Positions 48,980 to 58,170 of a stretch of DNA of 64,000 bases are shown here, one piece after another; the stretch's first letter is position 1, and each line of letters starts with the position of its first letter. The position numbers and the translations under genes are program-made. Location of the stretch: assembly GCF_002865645.1 (NCBI RefSeq), contig NW_020194667.1, positions 186,001 through 250,000 of the forward strand. Direction: 5' to 3'. Below the pieces are notes generated by a model, which searched no databases, had not been told where the DNA came from, and was given only the letters and a program-made list of their open reading frames with translations. This DNA comes from Hyaloscypha bicolor E. Lineage: Eukaryota > Ascomycota > Leotiomycetes > Helotiales > Hyaloscyphaceae.

Positions 48980-49240
48980 GTAATTTAATATCTCAGATAT
49001 TAATACTATATAGGTCTCAAATCAAGATTCTCTTCTAAATAGATTAGGCTCTAGTAATACTAACCAAGAAGGCTCTTTATTCTCAGGCTCGGGCTCGAGC
49101 TTGGGCTTAGGCGAACTTTTAAGTATTATAAAAATTACTTTCGGAATTACTATTCCAGTTATAGTTATTATAGCTAGTATATATATCTAGCTCTACTTCT
49201 AAAACAAGTATAACCAAGCCCGTAAAAAGAAGTGTTCTCT
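48980..49240 (+). pseudogene. RIP-damaged fragment encoding a Ser/Gly stalk and transmembrane helix
   Basis: One plus-strand frame reads SSNTNQEGSLFSGSGSSLGL, then a hydrophobic stretch (ITIPVIVIIASIYIWLYF), a stop, and a basic NKYNQARKKK. This is the stalk-helix-basic layout of single-pass cell-surface proteins such as the two others in this window. A C-rich island of about 40 bases (49080-49120) stands out in the AT-rich block. The parent gene is not identifiable. Confidence 0.45.
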
Positions 49241-49619
49241 TTTTATAATATACTAATATAATATAAATCCGAGTACTTGCCTTTTTTATAAAACTATAAC
49301 TATTCTATTTCTCTAAATAACTAATCTATAGCCTCTTTATATAATATAGAAAACGAAATTTATACTTTAGTTAAAGGAAGATATAAGTTAAACTATAATT
49401 ATCTATAGTATAATTCCGAGTTTCTAATTCCTAAATAATATTCCGTTTTTGCTTCCGTTTAATAAATTATTATTCCTAACTAATACTCGGAGCTTTTAAC
49501 CAAAATACCGACCCAAAATCGTACCGAACTAGTATAACTATAATTACTTTACAAGCTTCCTTATAACTAATAGAATTTCTCTTCTCTGCTACTAATATTT
49601 AGTAGTTCCTCTAGAGTAG

Positions 49620-49830
49620 CCGAGAGGAATAACAGAGAGCGAGATATCTATAAGGCTATTACCTTTAGTGACTCGAATAATCCGGATAAGATTATTATAT
49701 ATCTAATAGTATAGTATCTAAAGATATATATAAAGAAAGAATACTTGCGGAAGTTATAGGAGTTAGCTATAGTAAAGGAGGATCTCGAGAGGCAAATTAA
49801 GGTAGTAAGATAAAAGAGGACCTAAGGTAC
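49620..49830 (+). pseudogene. degenerate coding fragment
   Basis: A plus-strand frame from VAERNNRERDIYKAITFSDS through NPDKIIIYLIV, with a stop, to KEDLERQIKVV looks like former coding sequence of charged, possibly coiled-coil nature. Family unknown. Confidence 0.3.
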
Positions 49831-50177
49831 TTAAGCTAAATTATAGAGCGGTTTTTTTTCTTCTTCTTCTTTCTTTTAGTAAGTAAGTTAAGGAGTTAAG
49901 AAGTTAATATTTAGTTATCTTATTACTTTGCGTTTTGAGATTAGAGTTTATATAATATATAAAAGAGTAATTTGGGTAGTTTTATAATGCTTATTCTATA
50001 TCTATAATTAATCTACTTATTATAATAATATAGACAAATATTTAAATATATATATTAGTGGCCAAATCTGCTTTTATATCTGATTATATATAGCAGAAAA
50101 CAGAAAGTATAACTCTCTTAACTAAGGCAATCGTTTCAGGAGGCGTGATATAAACCGAGGTAGTTACTGAGGCTATT

Positions 50178-50921
50178 AGCGTACGGAAAGCTATAAGGAT
50201 TAGAAGACCAAGCGATTTTCGAATCTGGTTTTCGACCTTTAATGTCTGATTTGTGGCATATATATACTCAACCAAAAATCGCCTATATATTATGCCCTCT
50301 CTTCCTATACCTCTACTTATTATTACTACTTAAAATATTACTCTCTTTTTAATTCTTATTTATATATATACGAGAGAGGAGTGAGAGAGGGTTAGATGGG
50401 GATGGGGGTGGGGGAGGGGGAGGAGATAGAGGGCGAGTGAAAAGTGAAAAGTGAAAAGTGAAAGTTAAAAAGTGGAAAGCGAAAAGCGAAAAGCGAAAAT
50501 CGAAAATCGAAAAGCAAGCTTTAATATATGTGACTTGCGAGGAAAAGGAAGCCCTATAATTATAGGCTACTTATTACTAAATTTTAGGGTTATAATTACT
50601 AAATTATAGGCTATAGGTACTAAAAATTTAGTGCTTTGTAATATAAATTTTTAGTAAGGTCCCCTTGCCCTGCCCTCTCCCCCTCCCCCCCTTCTCTCCT
50701 CTCTTACCCTTATACTTATAAAAAGAGCGAGAAAAATTAAAGAGAGGAAATATTTGAAGTAATAATAGAGGTACAGGGAGAGGGGGTATAATATATAGGC
50801 GTGGGCTATAGGTTTTTGTAATTTTTGATAGGGTGCGTACGTGCCACAAATCAGACATTAAAGGTCGAAAACCAGATTCGAAAATCGCTTGGTCTTCTGA
50901 TCCTTACGGCTTTCCGTAATT
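50178..50921. repeat. long fold-back (inverted) repeat, about 80-bp arms
   Basis: The left arm 50178-50258 and the right arm 50842-50921 are reverse complements over about 80 bases, sharing for example CTGGTTTTCGACCTTTAATG. The few differences are transitions (left arm TATAAGGATTAG against CGTAAGGATCAG). The loop of about 580 bases contains G-rich and GAAAAGTG/GAAAAGCG low-complexity runs (50395-50515). It could be a MITE or the ends of a larger element. The dispersed repeat at about 50925-50982 follows directly. Confidence 0.8.
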
Positions 50922-50924
50922 AGC

Positions 50925-50982
50925 GGGCTAGTCGACAAAACCGAGAAGCGAAAAGTGATTTTCTGATTTTTTGATTTTCGCG
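50925..50982 (-). repeat. dispersed repeat, copy 2 (GAAAATCA-type)
   Basis: Reverse-complement match of about 50 bases to 863-917, including CTTTTCGCTTCTCGG and two GAAAATCA-type units. It adjoins the fold-back repeat, so both may be parts of one element family. Confidence 0.7.
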
Positions 50983-52392
50983 CCTCCTCTCTCCTTCCTA
51001 TTTCTTACTAAAAAAAAAAAGTACAGTATATACGCCTTATTCTCGACTACTCCTAGCCCCCCCTTAGCTTGCGTAATCCGTAAGGCAAATTCCGTGAATT
51101 ATAAGGCATATCTCTCTTATTCTCTATATCTTTTATATTACCTATATTACTTGAATTATTTATATCTCTTTTATTTTATTTTTTTCTAATATCTTTAAAT
51201 TTTTTTCTATTATAATCTCCTTTCTTTCTGCCTTCTAATCTTATATTTGTTTTCATACTTGCTTTCTATATTTTATAAATATAGAATAAGGCTTTCTAAA
51301 TTTAATAAAATTAGTATTAAATTAATAAAAAATATAAATTTTATTATTACTATATTTATAATTTATATAAATACTATTAAATTTGCCTTTTATAATTATA
51401 TAGTATTTAAAGGGCTTTTTAGTCTTTTTTTATTATTATAAATAATATAAACTTAAAAGAATTTAGTTCTATAAATATATATTAAATTTATTTTTAGATT
51501 TATTTTATTTTTCTCTAATTATTTTAGCTTCTTGCTTTAATATAGCTCTATTTTTCTAACTTTAGTTTTATTATTAATTCGCTTTATTATTCTAATAATA
51601 TTATTTGTTACGATAAGGTGATATTGCAGTGGTGGTAAAGAGCTTGAATTGAGCTAAAGGCTGTGCGCCCGGCTAAAAGCACTGGCTACACGCTAAGTCA
51701 CGTGCAGTGGCACCACGTGACTGGTGCCACGTAACATTATTAAATAATATAAGAAAATTAAAATATTATTATAAAAAAGAAAAAGAAAAAAAAGGAAATT
51801 ATATATAAAAAAGAAATCGAGAAATAAAGGAATTTATTAATTAAATATATTAATAAAGAAGAATATTATAAACTAAATCTAAATTATTAAAAAATATATT
51901 ATAAATATTATTTTTTTATTTATTTCTAGCTTTATTTTTTTATTACTTTTACTTTTACTAAAGCTATTATTTAAAGCTATATTTAATATATTTTTAATAA
52001 AAAAAAGCTTTAATAATAATATTATATATTAGAATTAAAATTATTTTAGAATATAAAACTTTATTCGAGAGGTAGGGAACTTTATAATAGATCTTGTATT
52101 GAGAATAGCAAAGGGTCGTAATTAGAATAAACCCGTAGCCAGTAAGGGCCCCCGGAGGCCTTGGGAGTTTAATAATTATAGTCTTATTTCCATTTTATAA
52201 AACTACTGGCTATCTATCCATTTGCAGGTAGTCTACCTATAGTTTATTATTCTTTTACCTCCCTTATTCTTCCGAATTAATTTTCTTTTAGTATATTTAG
52301 AAAGGCGTTTCGTAATATCTTCCGGTAATATATTCTTTGGAAGAGGATAAGTAGTTTGCTAAATCAGTATTAGTACTAGTTATATATATTAA
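50983..52392. other. AT-rich region without genes
   Basis: Pyrimidine-rich, then TpA-rich sequence. Open frames at 50971-51189 and 51247-51441 are low-complexity AT translations, not genes. A GC-balanced patch at 51610-51735 carries the hairpin listed separately, and another at 52075-52200 is unrecognised. Confidence 0.5.
51697..51733. repeat. overlapping hairpins built on CACGTG
   Basis: GTCACGTG (51698-51705) pairs with CACGTGAC (51714-51721), while GTGGCACCA pairs with TGGTGCCAC directly after. The two stems overlap and exclude each other. CACGTG is also the core E-box bound by bHLH factors. There is no gene beside it. Confidence 0.5.
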
Positions 52393-52638
52393 TCAAGAAA
52401 CCACTTCACTTATAATCTCTTCCATAGAAGGAGACCATAATATGTGATTCCTGGATCTATACGTAATATATCGACCATACTTGCAAATAATCAGAGCAAT
52501 ATTAATACTATCGAATTCCCCTAATTCATATGCTTTCTTAATCAAGGTATCCTTTCTCCTGTTTAATCCCTTGTTCTTTCTCTTTCTTCTTTCCCCCTCG
52601 TTATTCTGCTTGACGTTTGTAGTATTCATTAATACCAA
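52393..52638 (-). CDS. small MADS-box-like protein, copy A
   Basis: An 81-codon ORF starting MVLMNTTNVKQN. The segment RRKDTLIKKAYELGEFDSI then NIALIICKYGRYITY matches the MADS-domain pattern: the basic helix R-x-x-T-x-x-K-K-A-x-E-L and the strand that follows, A-L-I-I...G-[KR]-x-x-x-Y. The usual first part of the domain (G-R-x-K-I) is not evident. Compared with copy B at 53799 it lacks the Cys after E-F. It lies in moderately AT-rich DNA, so it may be decaying. Short orphan MADS-like ORFs are, as far as I know, a little-studied fungal group. A DNA-binding role is inferred only from the fold pattern. Confidence 0.6.
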   Translation of the reverse strand: MVLMNTTNVKQNNEGERRKRKNKGLNRRKDTLIKKAYELGEFDSINIALIICKYGRYITYRSRNHILWSPSMEEIISEVVS

Positions 52639-53798
52639 AAGGTGATCTGCCCAGGTCAGTTTTGATATATTTCGAGTATTAAGCCTGAGGCATTTCAGAG
52701 TCGTCTGTTATTCTGGGCCGTGTTTTGTCAGAGACCCTCTGTTTTGATAGTTATCTTTGAGGACTTTCGTATGGTGGCCAACAGGGGCATAGGAGCCGAT
52801 TTTGAGCACATGGTTATATAGCGAGGGGCTTAAATCGATCCCCTCCAAACCAAAGTAGTGGGGAGCCGCATTTGAACCCTCAATCCTCCAAAATCTTAGC
52901 CAAAGAAAGGTCTACAAACCGGCCTCAAACTTGGCCGGCTTCCAAGGCTGGTAGATTTCTACTGGTCTTACAAACACGCCCTTAAAAATTAGCGAGCTCC
53001 CAAGGCTGGTAGATTTCTACTGGTCTTACGAAACACGCCTTAAAAATTGGCGAGCTCCCAAGGCTGGTAGATTTCTAGTCTTACGAAAGCTCCACAAGTT
53101 TGAAGGGGTGTCTATAAGACCAGTAGAAATCTACTAGCCTTGGGGACTCCTGGTTTGAAGGGCGCCTAGCAAGACCAGTAGAAATCTACTAGCAAGCCTC
53201 TACTATAGGAAAAGGAAAATGTTGTCTGGTTCCCTAAATGCCAAGGTGGGGCAAGCGACCACGCAATTACTACATTTCCGTTCCAGACCCGGGAGTCCGC
53301 CCCGCCTGTGGAGGAAATCGCGTTCCCAACCTTAGAAGAACCAATCAAGATATATAGAAAAAAATATTATGTTATTTTCTTTGAAACATGATTGGCTGTA
53401 GATGCGCCCGACAGAACGCTATTTTCGACTAATAAGCGTTTGCCATTCACTTCCTGTTACTGCTGTATCAAACGCGCGCCTGAACGCCAGTTAAAAGAGA
53501 GACCTCGCACGGGAATTAGAAAGGTGGAATTCCTTTCTATTCGCTCATCTGTTTTTCGTTCCTCAAAAGCAATAAGCGGACCGTTCCTATTGCCTTTCGA
53601 AAATAGGCAAGTCGCAAACCCGACACTTTCCATTTTCAACTTCTCCGAATTGGCTACCGAAACCCGACTTTTAGTATTTTGGAAATGTTTATTCCAAGCG
53701 TTCTTTACAGATTTTCTAGTATTTGATATGTGAGCTGAGAATATTTAAAGTACCGTGTGCCTCACTCTCTGAATCTTCAAAGAATAGTCTCCCTTATT
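52639..53798. other. spacer between the two MADS-like ORFs
   Basis: GC-balanced, with the repeat cluster at 52942-53197. A 113-codon ORF at 53392-53733 shows no domain. The two MADS-like ORFs point away from each other, so both promoters should lie in this interval. Confidence 0.45.
52942..53197. repeat. three direct and two inverted copies of a 28-bp unit
   Basis: Units containing GGCTGGTAGATTTCTACTGG start at about 52942, 53000 and 53058 (period 58; the third has lost three bases). Reverse-complement copies containing CCAGTAGAAATCTACTAG lie at about 53115 and 53170. Each unit holds the small hairpin GTAGA-TT-TCTAC. The whole block could fold into a large stem. Confidence 0.85.
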
Positions 53799-54005
53799 AT
53801 GGCTGTGAAACTACCCAAAAGAAGAAGCGAAAGGTTGAGCAGACGGAAGTCTACCTTGATTAACAAGGCCCACGAGCTAGCAGAGTTCTGCGATGTTGAT
53901 ATAGCCCTCATCATCCGTAACCGTCAGACTGGTCGTTACTTCACGTACAATTCCGTCGATCTCGAGTCCTGGCCACCGTCCAAAGAGCAAATCGCAAGTC
54001 ACTAG
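53799..54005 (+). CDS. small MADS-box-like protein, copy B
   Basis: From ATG 53799 the ORF encodes 68 residues (a further in-frame Met lies at 53757). It begins MAVKLPKRRSERLSRRKSTL; then INKAHELAEFCDVDIALII and TGRYFTYNSVDLESW follow. This matches MADS-domain helix I and the first beta strand: R-R-K-x-T-x-x-x-K-A-x-E-L, C-D-V-D-I-A-L-I-I, then G-[RK]-x-F-x-Y. The ORF ends soon after SWPPSKEQI. A GCAAGT just before the stop could be a weak donor, so a further exon is possible. Base composition is normal, so this copy is the better candidate for function. No SAM/K-type partner domain is present. Confidence 0.7.
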   Translation: MAVKLPKRRSERLSRRKSTLINKAHELAEFCDVDIALIIRNRQTGRYFTYNSVDLESWPPSKEQIASH

Positions 54006-54377
54006 CCTTAGTTTTGAAGGTTGCAAAGGCGTAACTAACGGGGAGTTAGCAACTGTCATACCCGGTACCGGTGAACCTGCTTCCGCACGATGTGGAAGCG
54101 GGGCGTAGAAATCTCAAGCATCGTGCTAACGTGCGTCCCTGCGTCGAGAGACACACCCGTGCAGAGACAGACTATTGGTAAGTTAGTCCAAACTCAAAAC
54201 AGGATGGGAAGATGTAACTTAAGATGAAGATCGCGATGTTACTCCACATGCAAGGTGTCGCCACTTTCGAAGGTAGGTAGAAACCAGCCAGCACAAGGAA
54301 GAGGCGTTTGACTTGCAGAGTTGATGTGACTGCGCTTGGATTTGATATTATGTATAATAATGTAACGCAGCCAGTAA
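54006..54377. other. short intergenic region
   Basis: GC-balanced, between the convergent MADS-like ORF and the small membrane-protein gene. It contains a GTACCGGTGAACC palindrome near 54064. No gene seen. Confidence 0.4.
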
Positions 54378-54995
54378 CTAAATGCCATTTATGCCCGCCT
54401 CGACGTCTCCAAGTACGTAAACAGCTGGTGGAGGAGCTAATGAGGCAGTGGAGTTCTGATTCATGGACTGATCGGCCATGATGTTGAAGGATCTAATGGA
54501 CAACCCTGTCTGGCTAGCAAGTCCGAAAACCGATTTGAGGTACTCCTTTTGCCATAGAAGCACCGGGAACCTAACCGTAACGGCACCAGAAGCAGGGAAA
54601 ATGATCTTCACATAATGTTAGCACTGTCCCATTCCAGTAGCGGCTCTAACTCACCCAGAGGACCAGATCCGCAGAAATCACTTGCGCCCAAGCCATGCGC
54701 AGAAGAACGGCGGCAAGAATAAGTATTAAACCGCAAACGAAAGCATTGGATAGAAACATCCATATAAGGAACCAATTCCTCTTGGCTTTTGTCTTCCAGG
54801 CTCGATAAGCACAATATAAATGTCCTATCAACAAGCCAGTGTATACTCCGCATATTGCAAAAAGTAAGGGCTTCAAAATCTGCGAGAGCTCATTGGGCTT
54901 TACCCCTACCCTGCGGAAAATTTTCAGTTTTGATCAACAATTTAGAGACTGACTTGATCATACCAGATACAAAGTCCAACGATTAAGAGAAACAT
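54378..54995 (-). CDS. small multi-pass membrane protein
   Basis: Three exons, 54995-54964, 54910-54655 and 54605-54378, with introns of 53 and 49 nt, keep one frame of 171 residues. Hydrophobic segments: MFLLIVGLCIW, LLFAICGVYTGLLIGHLYCA, WFLIWMFLSNAFVCGLILIL and VISADLVLWIIFPASGAV. The basic loop RAWKTKAKRN separates segments two and three. The short hydrophilic tail is APPPAVYVLGDVEAGINGI. It resembles the membrane part of fungal integral membrane proteins with a G-x-x-x-G-x-x-x-G-x-x-Y segment, but I cannot name the family. An extra upstream exon is possible because the first exon is very short. Confidence 0.6.
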
Positions 54996-55109
54996 TAGAA
55001 TTATTGTTCCAATGCAAACCCTGTGGGCACTCTCATGCGATCATCGCTCCAACTTAACGCTCTACGGGTGGTTTTCTCCTGGTTGTGTAGAGATCAATTA
55101 GTCACAATC

Positions 55110-57682
55110 CTAGATTAAAATTAGTGACGTCCCAAATAGACTGTACCCAATTTCCCGCCGAAGATTCTCCCCCTCATCTGATAGATCGAAAATGTTGCAA
55201 TCATCGCTAAAGAAATGTGCAACCCCGAGCCGGGTATAAGCTCCTGGATATTTGCTTAATGATGGCGTGATGAGAAGGCCGACAACCCGCCGCATTGGCC
55301 CATTGTCCCCACATATAGGCATACAAGCCAGTTCAATTCCTGTGTCCGGAGGCACGTCTGGGTGCCAAAGATACTCCTTGTCCTCTTTTGTCGTGGACAG
55401 CCAGCAAGCGCCAGATCTTTGGCTGGTTCCTAAGAGCCTAAGAAGTCTACTCTTCATCTTTATAAAGCCGTTAGAAACCTGGCCAAAATAGTCATCCTCC
55501 ACCAAAGGGGTAATTCCTACTTCTTCGATGGCCACGAATTCTACATCAGCAACTCCCCCCATTCCACCCAAAGGTTCAATCATGCCCTCAACCGATGCCC
55601 AGGACCAAGTCGGTGCTCGATACTGCGGGGGGCGAGAGGAAGTTGTTCCGTCTGACTGTATGCAGTTTGACACTTCCCATACAAGCGAGGTAGGTAACGT
55701 ACTCCGCCATAACCCAGCCAAATAGTCGTCATTTACTAATTTGGAGATACGCTTGGCAAGCCCGCTGATAGCCACAAGCTTATCCTCCATTTTGGTGAGA
55801 CCGCAAGTCATATAATTATCAACAATAAAATACCACATAAGGTACGGGTATTGCGAAGGCGGCAGGTAGTTCCCTGATGACGAATTAAACCGTAATCTCT
55901 CTTCGATGGCCGATGGCTCTATGCATCTAGACAGAGCCGCATCACCACAAGCAGTCAAGGGGAGATGTTCCGGAAACATTTCACAGCCTTGTGTTTTGCG
56001 GCATTCCCAAAACAGCTGTGTATCGGAGAAGGATAGAATGCGGGTTGGAAGAATTCGCTCTTGCAAGACCCATGCACGCTTGTTAAGAGGTAGATCATCT
56101 AAAGAGCCTAAGAGATTGCTGGGATAAATAAAGCAGCGCTTTTTGCCGTGTTCCTCGACCGTAAGGTCCACAAACCATGGCCAGTCCGGGATTGGTGGCC
56201 GGGATCGAAAGAGGCCGCTGTGGCAGTTTTCGGAAGCCGTAGCAGAAATATTGAGATGAGTATGGGAGTAGACTTTCTCCATTAACAAGGATTCCTTTCT
56301 CCAGTCTCCGATGGAATCTTGTATGATGCAGAGCGAATCTATCCACAAGTGCCGAATATTTAGGCGTCTCGTTATCTCCACTGCTTCTGCGAAAGTCCTC
56401 GGCAGACTGTTTATAGCGACTCCATTGTGGAAAGACTCTAGATTGCCTGAGATAAGCTTAAGCACATGTTCACCTCCCCATCGATGACTGAGGGTCAGGT
56501 AAGGTCCTTGTGGCTCCGAGAATGAAGTAGTGTGGAGCTTTATTAGAGAGTCTGAGTTAATACCAACGTCGAGGAGTCGGGTTGGGTACCAGGGGGTTTC
56601 GTCCTTGATGTGATTGAGCTTGCACTGTTTACAGTGTGTCAAATGAATAGATTAGATTAGAATACTGGCTAGTAATCTAATTTATTCATCAAAAATACCC
56701 ACTAATTATATTCTAATCAGATTCTAATTGAGGTAATCATGAATATTCATGAATACTTTGATTACTATACACGTGACTGTTTCACGTGATATACTAACCT
56801 AATTAGGTATGGCTCCCGATCTAGCATCGTCTTTGCAAGGCTTTCGACCCACTAATTAGGCAGCGAGGTGGCGCTAAGGAGACACTAGAGCGGGATCTCT
56901 ACTTAATTAGGCTAGCGTATCACGTGCCATGGTCACGTGTAGAGTAATCAAAGTATTCATGAATATTCATGAATATTCATGATTATATATTCTAATCTAA
57001 TCAAATTATTTAAGCATTGCGGTAATTATATTCTATTCAAGCTAATCATGAATATTCATGAATATTCGGAATACCTTGATTACTTTTTTGACACACTGAC
57101 TGTTTATGATTCTCCGTACAGCCACGGTACCATGATAGCACCTGGGCCCAGCAGCTTTCCGATCCCGTGAAGCCAGCCTGTACCGGAGCAGCTAAAGCTC
57201 GAATTTCTGTGATTGAATTTTGATTAGCTTGCGTTGAGGTAGGGGACGGTTCTCACTAGTGGACTCTAGGAAAATAGATGGTGGTGAGGGACAAGCCAAA
57301 AACTAAACAAATACTTACCTTCCCTGGAATCAACGCAAAATGCCGTACATGTTTGGCCTTCCCTGTGGGGCGGAATCTCAAAATCTGTGTTGACGTGGAC
57401 CGCCAGTTTGCTGACTCCCACCAGATCGTGTTTTTCGTACGTACACCAGGTGTTAATAAACCCGCCGTCTTTGTCCCGCGATGGGAATACAAGATTCTCG
57501 TCACATCCCAAATGCCGCAATGTCTTTATAACCGCTCGGCAGATACAACATCCGCCAGTTGCAGAATTAAGCAAATCGCCTGCCATCGAGTGGTGTTCCA
57601 AAAATCTACCGCTCTCCTGTTTATGTGGCCTTTTACTCAAAATGGACGCACATTTGACACAGAGCTTTATTTGAGCCATCAC
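55110..57682 (-). pseudogene. HET-domain protein gene, split by a MITE insertion
   Basis: Exon 1 is 57682-57319 (cysteine pairs CVKCASIL and CCICRAVI), intron 57318-57207 (GTAAGT...CACAG), then exon 2 from 57206. Exon 2 reads GFTGSESCWAQVLSWYRGC and is cut at 57099 by the element 56632-57098. It resumes at 56631 with CKLNHIKDETPWYPTRLLDV and runs to a stop at 55110. The HET domain is well kept: YLTLSHRWGG, LPRTFAEAVEITRRL, IRHLWIDSLCIIQDS, MEKVYSHTHLNISATAS and NKRAWVLQERILPTRILSF. The frame matches on both sides of a single target-site copy, so the gene was intact before insertion. As it stands only a 510-residue C-terminal ORF, using an ATG inside the element, remains open. Confidence 0.92.
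56632..57098. mobile_element. hAT-type MITE (467 bp) inside the HET gene
   Basis: Ends are CAGTGTGTCAAA and TTTGACACACTG, perfect 12-bp inverted repeats starting with CAGTG. A perfect 8-bp duplication ACTGTTTA flanks them (56624-56631 and 57099-57106). Inside, a second, longer imperfect inverted repeat (about 56735-56808 against 56920-56990) shares CATGAATATTCATGAATA and TTTGATTACT then CACGTGA motifs. TTCTAATC-type motifs repeat near both ends. No coding capacity. Its ends differ from the hAT element at 29395, so another transposase moved it. Confidence 0.95.
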
Positions 57683-58051
57683 TATCTGATCGCGTGATTT
57701 GGCTGCGTCATCGATTCAGAGACACAGACAGTCATGGCCTCACACAGGAGCGCAAGAGGACACGGCCTAGAGATCACCCAACTAGTTAGGTAGTAGGAGG
57801 ACTGCGAAGCTAAAGAGGAATGAAAAGAGAGGAGGTCAGGAGGCTGAGGAGGGCTAGCTTGTTGCGCACAGACCACAAAATGAGTGTTGAACTAGCTAAA
57901 GCAATATAGCTAGGGTCACGTACTTGCAATGTAAACCAAGTAAAATGTACTGAATTGACTGCTGTTCTACAGTGGTAAGTAGCCCGTATATATAGCCCTG
58001 AACCCCCTAAGTCACATGTACTAAATCCCTATGCCAGCTGAACCGATTACA
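57683..58051. other. upstream region of the HET gene
   Basis: GC-balanced; presumably contains the HET promoter. No gene recognised. Confidence 0.4.
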
Positions 58052-58170
58052 GCTATACAGGGTATTCCAGCCGTACAACAGGGTATTCCAGCTGTACAGG
58101 GTATTCCAGCCGTACAGGGTATTCCAGCTGTACAGGGTATTCCAGCTATACAGGGTATTCCAGCTGGACA
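58052..58170 (+). repeat. 18-bp tandem repeat, about six and a half units
   Basis: Units of TACAGGGTATTCCAGCTG type, with C/T variation at two positions. Within a 63-codon ORF (58031-58222, starting MPAEPITAIQ) each unit encodes the six residues GIPAVQ. The ORF has no signal peptide or other domain. It could be a real low-complexity peptide, but a coincidentally open minisatellite (18 is a multiple of 3) is more likely. Confidence 0.85.

Larger units (their letters stand above)
45986..50170. other. large AT-rich block, RIP-type
   Basis: About 3.5 kb of TpA-rich DNA followed by a less extreme 0.6 kb (49560-50170). No intact ORF. Traces of former coding sequence remain near 48980-49230 and 49620-49830. 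The block begins inside the GH72 gene, so an insertion or rearrangement joined the two. No terminal repeats are recognised. Confidence 0.65.

Noticed and set aside
50971..51441. Hydrophobic ORFs that look like membrane proteins
   Set aside because: They are translations of AT-rich low-complexity DNA (Tyr, Leu, Ile, Phe and Lys only in long runs), which mimics membrane segments.
53392..53733. 113-codon ORF between the MADS-like ORFs
   Set aside because: Sequence lacks any recognisable domain and the overlapping minus-strand frame is equally open; not supported as a gene.
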